Source of the DNA: JANOYJ01 sp963792485
GTDB lineage: Bacteria; Pseudomonadota; Alphaproteobacteria; Rhizobiales; Rhizobiaceae
Reading direction: 5' to 3'
Assembly (NCBI GenBank): GCA_963792485.1
Contig: CAWBWL010000013.1
Coordinates: 62,001 to 126,000 of the forward strand
DNA: 64,000 nucleotides
The notes beneath the pieces were generated by a model. It saw only the letters and a list, made by a program, of their open reading frames with translations. It had not been told where the DNA came from and did no database searches. Position 1 is the stretch's first letter, and the number at the start of each line of letters is the position of its first letter. This document shows, piece by piece, positions 8,589-17,937 of this stretch. The position numbers and the translations under genes are program-made.

Positions 8589-8777
8589 GCCAACACCCTG
8601 ATTTCAGGGCTAAATCCGGCTGCGAACACACTTACCCAAAGAGAGTATTTACTTTACCAACTTTGCTGTCAACGTGAATTATCTGGCCTTTCTTGGACGA
8701 TTTCCGAGATGGACATGAAGGTTTCCAGCGGCTAAATTTCCAGAAAAAAGTGAAGTGATGAAGTTTGCGGGGGATAA

Positions 8778-9848
8778 GTGGCTCAAGTCAAAATCAGCAA
8801 GGTAGGCAAGTCCTTCGGCGCCGTCAGCGTGTTGCGTGGCGTATCGGTTGACATCAAGGACGGTGAGTTTGTTGTGCTTGTCGGCCCGTCCGGATGCGGA
8901 AAATCCACATTGCTGCGGATTATTGCGGGTCTTGAATCGATCTCTGGCGGCGCCATAGTCATCGGTGACAAGGTTGTGAACCATCTGCCGCCCGCCGAGC
9001 GCGATATTGCCATGGTATTTCAATCCTACGCGCTTTATCCGCACAAGACCGTGGCGCAGAACATGGCGTTTGCGCTGAAGCTGCGCAAAACCGATCCCAA
9101 GATCATGAAGGAGCGGGTGGACAAGGCCGCATCCATTCTGGGCCTCAACAATCTGCTCGACCGCTATCCCAGGCAATTGTCCGGCGGGCAGCGGCAGCGC
9201 GTGGCGATGGGCCGCGCCATTGTGCGCAATCCGCAGGTTTTCCTGTTTGATGAGCCGCTTTCCAATCTTGACGCCAAGCTGCGCGTGCAGATGCGCACCG
9301 AAATCAAGGAACTTCACCAGCGGCTGAAAACCACCACGATTTATGTGACGCATGACCAGATTGAGGCGATGACCATGGCCGACAAGATCGTGGTCATGCA
9401 GGACGGCGTTATCGAGCAGACCGGGACGCCGCTGGAGCTGTTCGACACGCCGGCCAACCGCTTCGTCGCCGGTTTTATCGGCTCGCCCGCCATGAACCTG
9501 CTCGAAGGCGTGGTTGAGAAGAAGTCCATCAATATCGGCGGACAAGCGTTTGCAGCGCCTCGGGACGCAAAATACTCGCCCGGCCAGTCTGTCACATACG
9601 GGATACGTCCCGAGCATCTCGACCTGTCCGACAAGGGCTTTCCGGTGCGCATCGCGGTCATTGAACCTACCGGGTCTGAAACAATGGTGGTCGCCCGTTT
9701 CGGGCACAATGACGCGCAGGAAATCATGGCGCTGTTCCGCGAGCGCCATGATTTCAAGCCGGGACAGGTCATCAAGTTGCTGCCGCGCATTGAAAATGCG
9801 CATCTGTTCGACCGCGAGACGGGCAAGACGGATTTAATCAACTTTTAG
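8778..9848 (+). CDS. ABC transporter ATP-binding protein (MalK/UgpC/MsmK type)
   Basis: A 356-residue cytoplasmic ATPase with Walker A GPSGCGKST (about residue 37), Q-loop FQSYALYPH, signature LSGGQRQRVAMGR, Walker B VFLFDEPLSNLD and the switch His in VTHDQIEAM. A C-terminal TOBE/OB region (YGIRPEHLDLS) is characteristic of CUT1 ATPases. The start is GTG at 8780-side position 8778 with a GCGGGGG purine run just upstream. It is divergent from the binding protein and permeases, so it most likely energises that importer, possibly others too. Confidence 0.9.
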   Translation: MAQVKISKVGKSFGAVSVLRGVSVDIKDGEFVVLVGPSGCGKSTLLRIIAGLESISGGAIVIGDKVVNHLPPAERDIAMVFQSYALYPHKTVAQNMAFALKLRKTDPKIMKERVDKAASILGLNNLLDRYPRQLSGGQRQRVAMGRAIVRNPQVFLFDEPLSNLDAKLRVQMRTEIKELHQRLKTTTIYVTHDQIEAMTMADKIVVMQDGVIEQTGTPLELFDTPANRFVAGFIGSPAMNLLEGVVEKKSINIGGQAFAAPRDAKYSPGQSVTYGIRPEHLDLSDKGFPVRIAVIEPTGSETMVVARFGHNDAQEIMALFRERHDFKPGQVIKLLPRIENAHLFDRETGKTDLINF

Positions 9849-9878
9849 ACTTTACAAAAGTATCACTTGTCGTAAAGT
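9849..9878. promoter_or_regulatory. ACTTTAC...GTAAAGT inverted repeat upstream of isomerase gene
   Basis: A perfect 7-bp dyad (ACTTTAC at 9849-9855 and GTAAAGT at 9872-9878) separated by 16 bases. It starts right after the ATPase stop and lies 59 bp before the isomerase start. The same heptamer occurs at 8651 in the divergent promoter region. A shared regulator for both promoters is the inference; no protein can be assigned with certainty. Confidence 0.45.
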
Positions 9879-9936
9879 TATGAAGCTGCCGCTCTGAATG
9901 GGCCCGGCGCATGTCAATTTATCTAGGCCGCATTGC

Positions 9937-10923
9937 ATGTCCTCTCCTCTCTTTGCAGCACGTCTGAACTCCTTTCGCGGAAACGCGAAGGCGTTTTGGC
10001 CGGGATTGAACAGGGAGATCACCACGCTGGATCTGTTTGAGCGGGCAAGCACCGTACCGGGCCTGACATCGGTCGACCTCAATTACCCGGACCATATCAA
10101 CGGACTGTCCGAGCGCGACATTACGGACAGGCTGGCGGCCTTGAACATGCAGCTCAATGGCTATGCCATGCGCTACTATACCGAGTCCGGCTTCAAGCTT
10201 GGCGCATTTACCAATCCTGAGCCTTCCGTGCGGCGCGCCGCCATTGATCTGACCAAACGCGGGCTTGACTCGCTGTCTGCAGCCGGCGGCAAACTGATGA
10301 CGCTTTGGCTTGGCCAGGACGGGTTCGACTACTCGTTCCAGGCTGATTACCTGAAAATGTGGGACGACACAGTTTCAGCCATTATTGAGGTTGCGGACCA
10401 TAATCGGTCCATCGACATCAGCATAGAGTACAAGCCGAATGAGCCGCGCTCGTTCAGCCTGATGCCGGATGCGGCGACGACGCTGCTGGCGATCAAGGAC
10501 ATCAACAGGCCCAATCTCGGCGTGACGCTTGATTTCGCGCATGTGCTTTATGCCGATGAGATGCCAGCGTTCGCCGCAGCGCTTGTCGCGCGGCATTCGC
10601 GGTTGCTGGGCGTGCATCTGAACGATGGCTACGCCAAGCGCGATGACGGGCTGATGGTCGCATCAGTTCATCCAGTGCAGACAATCGAGCTTCTCTATGT
10701 GCTTGATCAAATTGGCTACAGCGGCGCGATTTATTTCGACACATTTCCCGACACGACCGGCCTTGATCCGGTGAGCGAGTGCGCGACAAATATTTCAACA
10801 GTGAAAGCGCTGCGCCGCGTCACTGACAAACTCAGATCCAACCAATCACTGGCTGCGGCCATCCAGAAACAGGATGCCGTCGCCAGTCAAGCCATCGTGC
10901 AAGCTGCGATGTTCGGCCCGTAA
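9937..10923 (+). CDS. Sugar phosphate isomerase/epimerase-like TIM barrel protein
   Basis: A 328-residue protein of the xylose isomerase-like TIM barrel family. The segments SVDLNYPDHINGL, DISIEYKPNEPRSFSLMPD (a likely metal-ligand Glu), LGVTLDFAHVLYADE, GVHLNDGYAKRDD and IYFDTFPDTTGLDPV fit divalent-metal sugar isomerases/epimerases. The ATG at 9937 is preferred over an upstream one because the following residues start the first barrel strand. Its position between two sugar importers suggests that it rearranges the imported sugar. The substrate is unknown. Confidence 0.85.
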   Translation: MSSPLFAARLNSFRGNAKAFWPGLNREITTLDLFERASTVPGLTSVDLNYPDHINGLSERDITDRLAALNMQLNGYAMRYYTESGFKLGAFTNPEPSVRRAAIDLTKRGLDSLSAAGGKLMTLWLGQDGFDYSFQADYLKMWDDTVSAIIEVADHNRSIDISIEYKPNEPRSFSLMPDAATTLLAIKDINRPNLGVTLDFAHVLYADEMPAFAAALVARHSRLLGVHLNDGYAKRDDGLMVASVHPVQTIELLYVLDQIGYSGAIYFDTFPDTTGLDPVSECATNISTVKALRRVTDKLRSNQSLAAAIQKQDAVASQAIVQAAMFGP

Positions 10924-10967
10924 GCGCCGAGCAGCCGGACGATATATCAGAAACATGGGAGAGAGAC

Positions 10968-12036
10968 ATGAAACGTGCATTATTGAAATCGGCCATGCTG
11001 GGTTTCGGCCTTGCTGCCGCACTCACATTCAATTCCTACGCACAGGAGCTTGCGCCGCTGAATTCCGACGCAGAACCTGACCGCATGGATTGGTCTGAAC
11101 TCGACGCCAAGTTTGGCCCATTGCCGAAGATCGAGCCCGGAATTTCCGTCGGCGCTGTCGCAAAGGCGCTGACCAATGAATATTGGCGCAGCCTCGGCGA
11201 AGGCTATGTCAAGTTTGGCAGCACTGTCGGCGTTACGGTCGATCTGCAGGCCGGACAGGGCGAGGCAGATCAGCTTGGCCAGCTGGCAATTGCCGAAAAC
11301 ATGCTGTCGAAGGGCTACAAGATTTTGCTCGTGTCGCCGCAGACAGACGCCAATCTGCAGCCGGCCGTCGAGGCTGCCGAGAAGGCAGGTGTTCCGGTAA
11401 TCAATGTGAACGATGCGGTCATTCCGGGCGCCAAAAATTACATTGGCAACGTCCAGAAGGACAATGGCGTGCGCGCTGCCAAGTGGTTCATCCAGAACAA
11501 GGCGGATGGCGGCAAGGTTGCTGTGATCGAGGGCATGGCGGGTGTTTATGCCGCTGTTCAGCGGACGGCTGGCTTCAAGGAGACGATGGCGGCTGACGGC
11601 GCAGAAATTCAATGTCGTCGCCAGCGTTCCCGGCAATTGGGACCGGCAGCTTTCCTTTGATGCCGCGACCAATATCATCCAGCAGCATCCGGACATTGTC
11701 GGCTTCTATTGCAACAATGACGGCATGGCGCTCGGTGTTGTTGAAGCGGTGAAAGCGGCGGGCAAGCTTGAACAGATCAAGGTCATCGGCACAGACGGCA
11801 TCAGCGATGCGTACAAGTCCATCAAGGATGGCGAACTGACCGCGACGGTTGACTCCTTCCCGGTCCTGACCGGTGAAGTCGCGATGGAGGTGGCGCTGCG
11901 CCTGCATGCAGGCCAGAAATTGCCGCGTGTCGTCGCGACGCCTCAGGCGCTGGTCACCAAGGAGAACATGGACCGCTATTCCGGCGATCCGGCCATGGTG
12001 CGCAAGAACCTGATTGAAGACGCAGCTGCGAAATAG
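10968..12036 (+). CDS. Sugar ABC transporter substrate-binding protein, ribose type (frame interrupted)
   Basis: The N-terminal part has a Sec signal (MKRALLKSAMLGFGLAAALT...YAQ), then the RbsB-like core: AENMLSKGYKILLVSPQTDA, PVINVNDAVIPGAKNYIG, GKVAVIEGMAGVYAAVQRTAGF. At about 11604 the reading frame shifts by one base and continues cleanly with FNVVASVPGNWDRQ, FYCNNDGMALGVVEAVKAAG, VIGTDGISDAYKSIKDGELTATVD to the stop at 12036. Removing one extra base gives about 355 residues, normal for the family. I treat it as one gene with a probable indel error. It is a periplasmic pentose/hexose binder (peripla_BP_4 type) feeding the ATPase and permease that follow. Confidence 0.85.
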
Positions 12037-12058
12037 ACTCCTGTCGGATCAATTGATA

Positions 12059-12090
12059 CCGTTGGCCGGTTTACTCCGGCCAACGGTTTT
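12059..12090 (+). promoter_or_regulatory. Strong hairpin with T-rich tail between binding protein and ATPase
   Basis: CCGTTGGCCGG-TTTACT-CCGGCCAACGG is a perfect 11-bp stem followed by TTTTGTT. It resembles a rho-independent terminator placed inside the operon, just after the binding-protein gene, as expected for partial termination or 3' protection that raises binding-protein levels over the membrane subunits. Confidence 0.75.
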
Positions 12091-12106
12091 GTTGTGAAAG
12101 CCATTC

Positions 12107-13636
12107 ATGCCGACGTTTGAAACCATTCAAAACACACCGGTTCTCTCACTTGAGAACGTCAGTAAGGCGTTTCCTGGTGTGCGGGCGCTCAATGATGTCA
12201 GCCTTGCCGTGCATGCGGGGCAAGTGCATGCGCTGATCGGTGAGAACGGCGCAGGAAAATCGACGCTGTTGAAAATTCTCTCAGGAATTTATCACGCAGA
12301 TACCGGTGCGATCCTTATTGATGGCAGGAAGGTTGAACTGTCTTCGCCAAAGGCGGCGCGGCTGGCCGGCATTGCGATGATCCATCAGGAGCTCCAGCAA
12401 GTGCCGGAACTCGATGTGGCGCAAAACATGTTCCTCGGGACCCCACTCACCAATTTCGGGCTGTTCACCAACAAGCGCATCATGCGTGAAAAGGCGCGGG
12501 AGGCGTTGAAACTTCTTGATCCGTCGATCAATCCGGCCGCGAAGATTCGCGATCTGCGGGTTGCCCAGCGCCAGATTGTGGAGATCGCCAAGGCGCTGCT
12601 GTCCAATGCCCGTGTCATCGCGATGGATGAGCCGACATCGAGCCTGACGCCGCGCGAGTTTGAAAGCCTGGCGTTGATTATTGAATCGCTGAGCGCGCGC
12701 GGGGTCGCGGTCATATATGTCTCGCACAAACTGGAAGAGGTTTTCCGCGTCGCCTCGATTGCGACCGTGTTGCGTGACGGAACCAAGGTCGGGGCAGCTG
12801 ATCTTTCGAAAATCACCGAACCGCAGCTTGTCACAATGATGGTTGGACGCGCCATTGAAGCGCGGGCGCACCAATCTCGGGCGACGGAGAAGACCGTGCT
12901 GACCGTCAGCGGTTTGAGCCGCGGCAAGGCAGTGCGCAATGTCAGCTTTGACCTGCGCAAGGGCGAGGTGCTCGGCATTGCCGGACTTGTCGGGGCAGGC
13001 CGCACCGAACTTGTGCGGCTGATTTCGGGCGTTGATCATCCAACGTCCGGCAGCATCCGTGTCAATGGACAAGAGCGCCGGTTTTCATCACCCCGCGAGG
13101 CGATAGCCGAGGGCATCGCGCTTCTGCCGGAAGAGCGCAAGAAGGACGGCATTGTTCCCCTCCGCTCCATCACGTCCAATGTGTCACTGCCGGTGCTCTC
13201 GCGTGAGCGGCGCTTCGGGCTCGTCGACGGCAAGGACGTGCGCAAGAAGGTGACGGCGCTGACGAAGAGCGTCAGCCTGCGGCCAGCGGACATCTCCCGT
13301 GCCATCCGCCTGTTCAGCGGCGGTAACCAGCAAAAGGCCATCCTCTGCCGCTGGCTGCTGGCGCAGTCGCAGATTCTGATTTTCGACGAGCCGACGCGCG
13401 GGATCGATGTTGGCGCCAAGGGCGAAATCTACCGGCTGATTGATGAACTGGCCCAGCAAGGACGGTCGATCATCGTGGTCTCCTCCGAACTGCCGGAAGT
13501 GCTGCGCCTCTCCGACCGGGTGCTCGTCATGCGGCGCGGCGCGGCTGAGGGCATATTGGGGCGCTCGGAGCTTTCGGAAGAATCGATCATGCGGCTTGCG
13601 GTGTCCGGAGCGGGACTGGTCGAGAAAGCCGCATGA
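12107..13636 (+). CDS. Sugar ABC transporter ATP-binding protein (RbsA/MglA type, CUT2)
   Basis: A 509-residue duplicated ATPase. The first domain has Walker A GENGAGKST (near residue 46), a Q-loop in MIHQELQQV, Walker B VIAMDEPTSSLT and the switch His in YVSHKLEEVF. The second domain has the degenerate Walker A GLVGAGRTE and then RLFSGGNQQKAILCRWL and ILIFDEPTRGIDVGAKGEIY. This fused two-domain arrangement is diagnostic of CUT2 importers (RbsA, MglA, XylG). Its stop overlaps the permease start. Confidence 0.93.
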   Translation: MPTFETIQNTPVLSLENVSKAFPGVRALNDVSLAVHAGQVHALIGENGAGKSTLLKILSGIYHADTGAILIDGRKVELSSPKAARLAGIAMIHQELQQVPELDVAQNMFLGTPLTNFGLFTNKRIMREKAREALKLLDPSINPAAKIRDLRVAQRQIVEIAKALLSNARVIAMDEPTSSLTPREFESLALIIESLSARGVAVIYVSHKLEEVFRVASIATVLRDGTKVGAADLSKITEPQLVTMMVGRAIEARAHQSRATEKTVLTVSGLSRGKAVRNVSFDLRKGEVLGIAGLVGAGRTELVRLISGVDHPTSGSIRVNGQERRFSSPREAIAEGIALLPEERKKDGIVPLRSITSNVSLPVLSRERRFGLVDGKDVRKKVTALTKSVSLRPADISRAIRLFSGGNQQKAILCRWLLAQSQILIFDEPTRGIDVGAKGEIYRLIDELAQQGRSIIVVSSELPEVLRLSDRVLVMRRGAAEGILGRSELSEESIMRLAVSGAGLVEKAA

Positions 13637-14613
13637 GGGAATTGGGACAGGGTGCGATGGATTTCAGAAAGGTAAGGCCGTTCGTCAACCAGTTCGGCAT
13701 GCGCGACATGGGCACGCTGCTTGGACTTGTCATCATGTGCGTGGTGTTCGCCAGTCTCACCGATGTGTTCATGACCAACCGCAATCTTGTGAACATTTTG
13801 CAGCAATCGAGCATCAATGCATGCATCGCCATCGGCATGACTCTGGTGATCATTTCGGGCGGCATTGATCTGTCCGTCGGGCCGATCGCGGCGCTGTCGG
13901 CGATCCTGTCCGCCACGATGCTGGTCGCGGGCTACCCGATTGCCCTTTGCATCGCGGTTGCGCTGATGGTTGGCTCGCTGTGTGGAGCCTTGAACGGCGT
14001 TTTGATCGCCTATTTCGGCTTGCAGCCCTTTATCGTGACGCTTGGGACGCTGAGCATTTTCCGCGCGCTGGCGCTGCTCTATACGGGTGGAAGTCCGGTG
14101 CTCGGCGTGCCGGCAGGGTTCCGGACATTGTTCGCATCCGAGATATGGATTTTTCCAGTGCCGGTTATCATTGTCGCCGTTCTGGGCGTTGTTGCGTCCA
14201 TACTGCTCGCAAAGACGCCGATTGGCGAATATATACTCGCCGTCGGCGGCAATGAGGAAGCGGCGCGGATCAGCGGCGTGCCCATCGCCCGCACCAAGAT
14301 CACCGCCTACATGATTTCCGGGTTTCTGGCATCGCTCGCCGCCGTCATTCTGGTGGCGCGGCTGGGCGCGGCGGAACCAACGCTCGGCAATCTCTGGGAA
14401 CTGGAAGCCATCGCCGCTGCCGCAATTGGCGGGGCCTCGCTGATGGGCGGGAAGGGATCCATCATCGGCACGATATTGGGCGCCATTGTGCTTGGAGCGA
14501 TGCGCAACGGGCTGACGCTTCTCAACGTGCAGGCCTTCTATCAATTGCTTGCCACCGGCATTATCATCATCATGGCCATGCTGGTTGACCGGTTGACGCG
14601 GGGCAAGGAATGA
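13633..14613 (+). CDS. Sugar ABC transporter permease (RbsC type, CUT2)
   Basis: A 326-residue membrane protein with eight or more hydrophobic helices. It carries the family signature IGMTLVIISGGIDLSVG (about residues 72-90) and the C-terminal AIAAAAIGGASLMGGKGSIIGT. CUT2 permeases lack the classical EAA box, as here. The ATG at 13633 overlaps the ATPase stop (ATGA); a second in-frame ATG at 13657 is an alternative start. Together with the binding protein and RbsA-like ATPase it completes a ribose-type importer. Confidence 0.92.
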   Translation: MRELGQGAMDFRKVRPFVNQFGMRDMGTLLGLVIMCVVFASLTDVFMTNRNLVNILQQSSINACIAIGMTLVIISGGIDLSVGPIAALSAILSATMLVAGYPIALCIAVALMVGSLCGALNGVLIAYFGLQPFIVTLGTLSIFRALALLYTGGSPVLGVPAGFRTLFASEIWIFPVPVIIVAVLGVVASILLAKTPIGEYILAVGGNEEAARISGVPIARTKITAYMISGFLASLAAVILVARLGAAEPTLGNLWELEAIAAAAIGGASLMGGKGSIIGTILGAIVLGAMRNGLTLLNVQAFYQLLATGIIIIMAMLVDRLTRGKE

Positions 14614-15470
14614 ACACGCATTTTGATCCAAGGACCGTTGGCCCGCGCATCCGCATGATGCTGCGCGAGATGACGCCGTCCGAGGCTCGGATCACCGAGA
14701 TATTGCTGCGCAGCGCCGCCGATGACGCCATGCCGCTGCGGCGAGTTGCGGATGAGGCCGAGACGTCGGAAGCCATGGTGGTCAAGACCGCCAAGCGGCT
14801 CGGCTTTGCAGGATACCGCGATCTGCGCACCGCGCTCATGGCTTACAAGAGCCAGCCCAATGTGGATTTGCATCAGGAGGTCGAGCCAGAAGACACGCTT
14901 GAAACCATCGTGCAAAAGGTATTCCGCACCTCAATCCAGGCGCTCGAGGAAACACTCGCTATTCTCGACATGGATGCCTTTGGCCACGCTGCGGAGCTGC
15001 TGCATGGCGCGCGGCAGCGCGACTTCTACGGGCTTGGCGGCTCGGCGCAGATCGCACGGGACGTGTCGCACAAGTTCCTGCGCATCGGCATTCGCACGCA
15101 GGTGTTCGACGACACGCACATGATGGCCATGTCCGCCTCGCTCTTGCGGGCCGGCGATGTGGTTGTCGCCTTTTCGCATTCGGGCAGCACAGTGGCGGTT
15201 TTGGAGGCCGTGCAGATTGCCCGCACCAACCGCGCCAGCATTATCGCGGTGACCAATTACGAATCCTCACCGCTTGCCGAACTCAGCGATGTGATCTTGT
15301 GCTCGACGGCGCAGGGTTCGTATCTGACAAGCGAAAACGCCGCCGCGCGCATTGCCCAGCTGAACATCATGGACGCGATATTCATCGCCGTTGCGCAGAA
15401 GGGATATCAGGCGGCGGAGAACAGCCTTTCGCGGACCATGGCGGCCGTGAAGACCAAGCGACGATCGTAA
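14610..15470 (+). CDS. MurR/RpiR-family transcriptional regulator
   Basis: A 286-residue protein with an N-terminal HTH_6 domain (LREMTPSEARITEILL..., LRRVADEAETSEAMVVKTAKRLGFAGYRDLR) and a C-terminal SIS sugar-phosphate-binding domain (YGLGGSAQIARDVSHKFLRIG, VVAFSHSGSTVAVLEAV). RpiR-type regulators sense phosphorylated sugars and usually repress, sometimes activate, adjacent catabolic genes. The start overlaps the permease stop by 4 bp, so it is translationally coupled to the operon it probably controls. The ACTTTAC-type dyads at 8569-8657 and 9849 are candidate binding sites. Confidence 0.9.
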   Translation: MNTHFDPRTVGPRIRMMLREMTPSEARITEILLRSAADDAMPLRRVADEAETSEAMVVKTAKRLGFAGYRDLRTALMAYKSQPNVDLHQEVEPEDTLETIVQKVFRTSIQALEETLAILDMDAFGHAAELLHGARQRDFYGLGGSAQIARDVSHKFLRIGIRTQVFDDTHMMAMSASLLRAGDVVVAFSHSGSTVAVLEAVQIARTNRASIIAVTNYESSPLAELSDVILCSTAQGSYLTSENAAARIAQLNIMDAIFIAVAQKGYQAAENSLSRTMAAVKTKRRS

Positions 15471-15477
15471 GTTCGTT

Positions 15478-16391
15478 ATGGACAGCCCTAACTTCGATGT
15501 CATCGTCTGCGGCAGCCTGCATCTGGATATCGTCGTCGATTCCACGCATCTGCCACAGCTGGACGAAACAGTCGTTGGCTCACAATGGCGCATGGTCTGC
15601 GGCGGCAAGGGCGGCAATCAGGCAGTGATGTCGGCGCGGCTGGGCGCAAAGACCGCGATGATCGGCAGCGTCGGACGCGACGATTTCGGCACCCGGCTCC
15701 TGTCAAATCTGCAAGCGTCGCAAGTGGATTGCGCGGCAGATGGAAGTTCAGAGAGACTGGCGGGTCCGGCATGAGCGTGGCGATCATGACGGCAGGCGGC
15801 GATTATGGCGCGGTCATCGTGTCGGGCACAAATCTTGCGTTGGTTCCGGAAGATTGCGCAAAACAGTTCGCGGCGCTCGGCAGCGCTTCGATCTTGATAT
15901 TGCAGAATGAAGTGCCGGAGGCGGTCAATATTGCCATGGCTGCTGAAGGGCGCAAGGCCGGCGCGCAGGTGATCCTCAACGCAGCCCCGGCGCGCGCGGC
16001 CAATCCGGCTTTGCTGGACATGTCGATGTTCTGGTGGTCAACCGAGTGGAAGCGGAAATGATGTCGGGATTGAAGGTCTCCGACGAGGCGGGCGCGAGGG
16101 CCGCTCATCGCCGCGCTGAGTTCCGCAACGCGCAACGTGATCGTCACGCTCGGGGGCGAAGGGTTGGTTGTTCAAACACGGCATGGAGAAGTCTCGGCGC
16201 TCGCGCCGCACAAGGCTCAGGTCCAATCCACCCATGGCGCAGGCGATTGCTTCATCGGCGCGTTGGCTGCCCGCCTTGCAAGCGGCGACGCACTGCTTGA
16301 CGCCTGCGCATACGCCAACCGGGCAGCGGCGCTTTATGTTTCACTGCCACTCGATGGGCGCGACAAGATCAAGGACCATTTGGAAGGCTGA
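15478..16391 (+). CDS. Ribokinase-like PfkB carbohydrate kinase (three frame breaks)
   Basis: Pieces in different frames together make one PfkB kinase. First comes VIVCGSLHLDIVV with the sugar-binding signature GGKGGNQAVMSARLGA and SVGRDDFG. After a break at about 15750 comes GGSGMSVAIM...LALVPEDC...ILILQNEVP. After breaks at about 16024 and 16099 comes VIVTLGGEGLVV and the catalytic anion-hole motif THGAGDCFIGALAARLA. Two bases missing and one extra would restore a 304-residue frame, the normal ribokinase length. All catalytic motifs survive, so indel errors seem more likely than decay, but a true pseudogene cannot be excluded. Predicted role: phosphorylation of the sugar imported by the CUT2 system. 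Confidence 0.75.
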
Positions 16392-16392
16392 C

Positions 16393-16833
16393 ATGCTGAA
16401 GCACATCGACCCGCTGCTCAGCGCCGAGCTGTTGTTTGTGCTCAAATCCATGGGCCATGGCGATGATCTCCTGATCTGCGACCGCAACCATCCGGCGGCG
16501 TCTATTGCCAAGCATACAGTCCACGGACGGGTGGTTCCCATGTCTGGCGCGGATTTGCCAACGCTCACCAAGGCGTTGCTGCACCATTTCCCGCTCGACA
16601 CATTTGTTGAAGCGCCCATCTTTCGCATGGAGGTGGTTGGCGATCCCGGCAAGCTCGTGCCGGCGCATATTTCCATGCAAGAACTCTCAGATCTGGCACA
16701 TGGCGCTCCCGTCAAGATTCAGGCACTGGAGCGGTTTGCTTTTTATGAGGCGGCGCGCAAATGTTTCGCTGTGGTGCAGACCACGGACGCCGGACCTTAT
16801 GGCTGCTTTATCCTGCGCATGGGCGTCATTTGA
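16393..16833 (+). CDS. RbsD/FucU-family sugar mutarotase
   Basis: A 146-residue protein that starts MLKHIDPLLSAELLFVLKSMGHGDDLLICD, closely matching the FucU/RbsD layout (His and Asp of the pyranase/mutarotase site), and ends with the conserved FYEAARKCFAVVQTTD...YGCFILRMGV. These enzymes interconvert anomers or ring forms of fucose or ribose so that the kinase receives the right form. The N terminus looks more like FucU than RbsD. It follows the kinase by 1 bp and closes the sugar operon. Confidence 0.85.
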   Translation: MLKHIDPLLSAELLFVLKSMGHGDDLLICDRNHPAASIAKHTVHGRVVPMSGADLPTLTKALLHHFPLDTFVEAPIFRMEVVGDPGKLVPAHISMQELSDLAHGAPVKIQALERFAFYEAARKCFAVVQTTDAGPYGCFILRMGVI

Positions 16834-16898
16834 GGTCAGGGCGCGGCGGGACTGATTATTCCTTGTCCAATCGAGTTCCGCCCTGCTAATCCCCCGCC

Positions 16899-17937
16899 AT
16901 GGCTCAGAAAAAAGCCCATGAAGTCGATGCGTTTCTGAAAAATCCCGGCAAAGGTTGGGCGGTTACGCTTGTGTACGGACCCGACCGCGGCATGGTGTCC
17001 GAGCGCGCGGCTTTGATCGCCAAAGCATCAGGCGTAGATCTGTCCGATCCGTTTTCAGTCATCACTACTGATGGCGGACGCAATCGAGGAGGATCCGGGG
17101 CGGCTTCTGGATGAAGCCAATACGGTCTCCATGTTCGGCGGCGACCGGCTGATCTGGATCAAGGACGGTGGCAACGGCCGCAAATTTGTCGAGGCGGTCA
17201 AGGCGCTGTGCGAAGCGCCGCCGCAAGCTTGCACAGTGCTCATCGAAGCGGATGATCTGAAAAAGACGGCAACGCTGCGCACGACAATTGAGGCGGCCGC
17301 GCAAGCGATGGCGCTGCCATGCTATGCGGATGATGCCCGCGCGCTCGACCGGCTGATTGATGAGGAGCTCGGCCGCGAAGGCAAGACGATCAGTCTCGAC
17401 GCGCGGGCTCTCCTCAAGCAGAGCCTTGGCGGCGACCGCATGTCATCGCGTCAGGAATTGCACAAGCTCATGCTCTATTGCCGCGATGAGAAGACCATTG
17501 AGCGGGTGCATGTGAGCGAAGCGGTGGCTGAGGCGGCGGGGTCTTCGGTGGACGATGCGGTGGATGCTGTCATTTCCGGCAATGTCGCCGCTTTCGAGCG
17601 CGAGTTCGCCAAGCTGATCGCCAACGGCACAGCGCCCTATCAGTTTATCCGCACTGCGATGAGACAGTTTTACCTGCTCGCCAATTTGCGCAAGCAAGTG
17701 GATCAGGACGGCAAAAGTGTGGCCGCCGCCGTGGCGGGCGCAAGGCCGCCGCTGTTTTTCGGGCGCAAGGCGCTGATCGAGAATGCGCTCGGCAAGGTGC
17801 GGCTGGGGTGGATTGTCGAGACGCTGGACAGACTGCAGATGGCAAATCTGGAGAGCCGGAAGATGTCCGGCCTGAGCGCCATCATCGTGCACCGCGCGCT
17901 GCTGGGGATCGCGATTGAGCGGGCGCGGGCAAGATAA
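16899..17937 (+). CDS. holA: DNA polymerase III subunit delta (frame interrupted)
   Basis: The clamp-loader delta subunit opens the beta sliding clamp. The N-terminal piece (MAQKKAHEVDAFL..., TLVYGPDRGMVSERA) is joined across a one-base break at about 17070 to MADAIEEDPGRLLDEANTVSMFGGDRLIWI, then LRTTIEAAAQAMALPCY, MSSRQELHKLMLYC and the C-terminal collar domain (FGRKALIENALGKVRLGWIVETLDRL). Corrected length is 345 residues, as expected for HolA. Because the protein is essential, an intact native gene with a sequence error is the likeliest explanation. It is not next to lptE or leuS here. Confidence 0.88.

Noticed and set aside
15478..16391. Three short separate genes instead of one kinase
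   Set aside because: The pieces carry consecutive, non-overlapping parts of one PfkB fold in the correct order with all motifs present.
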